From: Actinomadura sp. CNU-125 | GTDB lineage: Bacteria > Actinomycetota > Actinomycetes > Streptosporangiales > Streptosporangiaceae | Direction of reading: 5' to 3' | NCBI RefSeq assembly: GCF_001942465.1 | Contig: NZ_MKJY01000033.1 | Coordinates: 1 to 64,000, forward strand | DNA: 64,000 nucleotides | Shown here: positions 61,579-64,000 of the stretch, piece after piece | How positions within the stretch are numbered: position 1 is the first letter of the stretch | How the letters are laid out: each line of letters opens with the position of its first letter | Made by a program: the position numbers and the translations under genes | Notes under the pieces: model-generated | What the model saw: only the letters and a program-made list of their open reading frames with translations | Database searches by the model: none | What the model was told of the DNA's origin: nothing

Positions 61579-62702
61579 GCTGCTTGCTCCTTTTGTTCGT
61601 CGAGTCGATGCAGGGACGGGGCGGACCGGCGCCGGGTCGCGGCGACGCGCAGCCGCGTCCATAGCCCGAGCAGTCCGCCGGGCAGGAACAGGACGACGGC
61701 GACGACGGCGGCGCCGTACAGGATGCGGGCGGCCTCGGCGGGGGAGACCCCGTCCGAGCCCGGCTCCGCGACGAGCGGTAGATCGTTGCCGAAGCGCGTG
61801 AGGAGCTGCGGGAGCACGGAGACGAACACCGCTCCCGCCACCGCCCCGGCGGCGGACCCGAGTCCGCCGATCACGATCATCGCCAGGTAGTCGAGGGACA
61901 GGAACATGCCGAAGTACTCGGGGACGGTGCGGCGGAACGCCAGCGCCAGCAGCGCGCCCGCCGCGCCCGCGTACATCGACGAAAGGACGAACACGCCGCT
62001 GCGGTAGCGGGCCACCGGGACGCCCATGACGGACGCCGCCACCTCGTGGTCGCGGATGGTGTTCATCGCCCGCCCGGGACGGCCGCGCAGGATCCCGCGG
62101 GCGATCCAGATCGCCGGGATCAGCAGCGCGACGCCGAGGAACCACAGCCGTTCGAGCGCGCCCAGCGGCACGTTGAACAGGACGAACTCGGGGCTGTCGG
62201 CGAACGCGAACCCGAAGATCTCCATCGGCGGGACGTCCCGTCCGTTGAAGCCGCCGGTGACGCTCTCGGCGTTGAACAGCACGTGCTGCCCGATGAAGAT
62301 CAGCGCGAGCGAGGCGATGCCGAGGTAGGTGCCGCGCAGCCGTCCCGAGATCGGGCTGAACAGGCCGCCCGCGATCCCGGCGAGCAGGATCGCCCCGACG
62401 AACGCCAGCGGTGTCGGCAGCCCGAGCCCGATCAGCCCGTGGCCCGGATCGGAGTCCGACGCCAGGTACACGTACCCGTACGCGCCCACGGCCAGGAAGA
62501 ACGCGTGGCCGAGGGACAGCTGCCCGGTCGCGCCGGTCAGCAGGTTCAGGCCGATGGCGCCGATCGCCGCGGACATCGCGAACAGGCCGGTCTGCAGCCA
62601 GAACGCGTCCACGTAGAACGGGACGGCGAGCAGGACGGCCGTCGCGGCGGCCGTCGCGAACAGGGGGCCGCCGAGCCGGCGGCGGGACGCGCGCTCAGAC
62701 AC
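61575..62702 (-). CDS. livM: Branched-chain amino-acid-type ABC permease, LivM
   Basis: 375 residues, eight to ten helices. NLLTGATGQLSLGHAFFLAV, the LivM family motif, and RDHEVAASVMGVPVARYRSG, the cytoplasmic ATPase-coupling loop. The Lys-Gln tail after LLGLWTRLRV is polar. GTG 62702 overlaps the LivH stop by 8 nt; its own stop overlaps the binding-protein start (ATGA). Confidence 0.92.
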   Translation of the reverse strand: MSERASRRRLGGPLFATAAATAVLLAVPFYVDAFWLQTGLFAMSAAIGAIGLNLLTGATGQLSLGHAFFLAVGAYGYVYLASDSDPGHGLIGLGLPTPLAFVGAILLAGIAGGLFSPISGRLRGTYLGIASLALIFIGQHVLFNAESVTGGFNGRDVPPMEIFGFAFADSPEFVLFNVPLGALERLWFLGVALLIPAIWIARGILRGRPGRAMNTIRDHEVAASVMGVPVARYRSGVFVLSSMYAGAAGALLALAFRRTVPEYFGMFLSLDYLAMIVIGGLGSAAGAVAGAVFVSVLPQLLTRFGNDLPLVAEPGSDGVSPAEAARILYGAAVVAVVLFLPGGLLGLWTRLRVAATRRRSAPSLHRLDEQKEQAA

Positions 62703-63584
62703 GGGTCAGCTCCCTCGTGCCGAACAGCCCGGCGGGACGGATCAGCAGGATCACGATCATGACCAGGAAGGGGGCGACCTCGCCGATGCCGCGGCCCAGG
62801 AACGTCAGGTCGCCCTGGTAGCCGGTGACGAGCGACTCGGTCAACCCGATGATCAGCCCGCCCGCGAGCGCCCCCGTCGTGGAGTCCAGCCCGCCGAGGA
62901 TCGCCGCCGGGAACGCCTTCATCGCGGCGAACGAGGTGCTGCGGTCCAGGCCGGGCGTGGGGAACACCGTGAGGAACAGCGCCGCGACCGCCGCCAGCGC
63001 GCCCGCGATGGCCCACGCGGTCAGCGACACCCGGGTCAGCCGGATGCCCATCAGCGCGGCCGTCTCGCCGTCCTCGGCGGCGGCCCGCATCGCCACGCCC
63101 CAGGAGGTGTAGCGGAACGCGAGCAGGAACGCCGTGATCAGCAGTGCCGCGACGAACAGCGCCGCGATGCGGGTCTGCGCGATGCTGACGCCCCCGACGG
63201 TGACGATCTGGTTCTTCCACGGGTCGCCCATCGACAGCACCTCGGTGCCGATCTGCCGCGTCAGCTCGGTCGTCAGCACGATGTCGACGCCGATCGTGAC
63301 GATGGCCAGCACCGCGTGGTTCTCGGTCCGCGCCCGCCGCAGCACCAGCATCTCGACGAGCGCGCCGATGAGCGCGCGCCCGCGATGCCCGCGGCCAGCG
63401 CGGGCCAGAAACCGATCTGCTCGTGCAGTTTCGCCGTGATGAAGCCGCCGACGAGCAACAGCGAGGCGTGCGCGAAGTTCACCACCTCGGTGGCCTTGAA
63501 GATGATCACGAAGCCGAGGGCGATCAGCGCGTACACCGCCCCCATCGAGAGCCCGTTGATCACCAGCTCGATGAAGGTGCTCAA
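62695..63584 (-). CDS. livH: Branched-chain amino-acid-type ABC permease, LivH
   Basis: About 296 residues. GLSMGAVYALIALGFVIIFK and ATEVVNFAHASLLLVGGFI at the N-terminus, MRAAAEDGETAALMGIRLTR as coupling loop and AFPAAILGGLDSTTGALAGG. The frame breaks near 63379 in GGCGCGCGCTC; one indel gives ALIGALVEMLVLRRAR. The start is a TTG at 63584 with GGAGAAGG 1-8 nt upstream, overlapping the ATPase stop (TTGA). Confidence 0.9.
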
Positions 63585-64000
63585 GCCTTCTCCTCTTCCG
63601 TGCCGGCCCGCGGGCCGGTCCCGGTCTCTGTGTGGGCGCCGCCCAGGTACGCCTGGATCACCGCGGGGTCGCGCTGCACCTCGTCCGGCGGGCCGCTCGC
63701 GATGCGCTTGCCGAAGTTGAGGACGGTCACCCGGTCGGCGAGCCGCATGACCATCCCCATGTCGTGCTCCACCAGCAGGATCGAGACGCCGAGGTCGGCG
63801 CGGGCCCGGCGGATCACCTCGGCCATCCGCACCCGCTCGCCGCCGTTCATGCCGGCGACCGGCTCGTCCAGCAGCAGCAGCCGCGGCTCCAGCGCGAGCG
63901 CGCGGGCCAGTTCGAGCCGCTTCTGCACCCCGTACGACAGGCCCGCGACGGGCGCCGCGAGGTACTCGTCGACGCCGACGAACCGGGCGATGTCGCGGAC
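63581..64000 (-). CDS. livG: Branched-chain amino-acid-type ABC ATPase LivG, C-terminal part
   Basis: The window edge cuts the N-terminus. Visible: IARFVGVDEYLAAPVAGLSY, signature LSYGVQKRLELARALALEPR, Walker B RLLLLDEPVAGMNGGERVRM, H-loop ILLVEHDMGMVMRLADRVTV, ending in the LivG-type IASGPPDEVQRDPAVIQAYLG. First visible gene of a livG-livH-livM-substrate-binding operon on the minus strand. Confidence 0.92.
   Translation of the reverse strand, partial: VRDIARFVGVDEYLAAPVAGLSYGVQKRLELARALALEPRLLLLDEPVAGMNGGERVRMAEVIRRARADLGVSILLVEHDMGMVMRLADRVTVLNFGKRIASGPPDEVQRDPAVIQAYLGGAHTETGTGPRAGTEEEKA

Noticed and set aside
1-64000. A mobile element, prophage or integration site
   Set aside because: No transposase, integrase or phage gene was found; the tRNA-Asn is intact and has no visible direct repeat of its 3' end in the window.

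Overview
The window is very GC-rich, with strong third-position GC, GTG and TTG starts, many leaderless-looking genes and a broad actinobacterial gene set: a fused SecDF, the MalK/UgpC-type ATPase, F420-type LLM oxidoreductase, ECF41 sigma factors, a TerD/TerC cluster and an FepC/FecCD siderophore importer. It is a chromosomal segment of a filamentous actinomycete-like bacterium. The DUF4190/septum-formation paralogues would fit a Thermomonosporaceae/Actinomadura-type organism, but that placement is inference. No phage, insertion sequence, plasmid or CRISPR feature was seen.

Layout. 1-2.9 kb: a LuxR-type regulator tail and a fused secDF behind a tRNA-like 5' fragment. 2.9-9.0 kb: five tandem paralogues of a two-helix anchored, eight-cysteine extracytoplasmic protein on the minus strand; four share a leaderless promoter and a palindrome centred about 50 bp upstream of the start. 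9.1-16.1 kb: GH15 trehalase-like enzyme, pyruvate phosphate dikinase with a DasR-like operator, YdcF-like protein, dGTPase. 16.2-24.7 kb: ferredoxin reductase, GtrA, an ECF41 sigma factor with its carboxymuconolactone decarboxylase (CMD) target, an LLM oxidoreductase/MerR pair, a MocR regulator facing a two-gene unit, and a sugar ABC ATPase. 24.9-28.1 kb: dnaG and a primary-type sigma factor. 28.8-37.9 kb: a tellurite-resistance-like (Ter) stress cluster with three TerD proteins, a DUF475/TerC-like membrane protein and a four-gene module (CitE-like lyase, PRTase/TRSP, StiP-type PRTase, HAD phosphatase). 38.0-53.2 kb: a glycosidase, tRNA-Asn, MerR/methyltransferase, TetR/SDR operon, a second ECF41 locus, hemerythrin, MFS exporter and a NarL-type two-component system. 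53.2-58.1 kb: siderophore uptake under a near-consensus iron box. 58.2-64 kb: MarR/MFS efflux pair with a 41-bp nested palindrome, and a branched-chain amino-acid-type (Liv) ABC operon running off the edge.

Regulatory logic is unusually readable. Both ECF41 loci have the family's own promoter signature in front of the gene(s) they are expected to control. Both MerR genes sit opposite a gene with a 19-bp-spacer promoter holding a palindrome. Two iron boxes mark iron-regulated units.

A caution for every reader: about 25 genes, including secDF, dnaG, ppdK and dgt, carry one- or two-place reading-frame shifts, several in G/C runs where one restored base rebuilds the protein. The pattern is best explained by sequencing indels, so these genes are annotated as intact CDS with the break noted.
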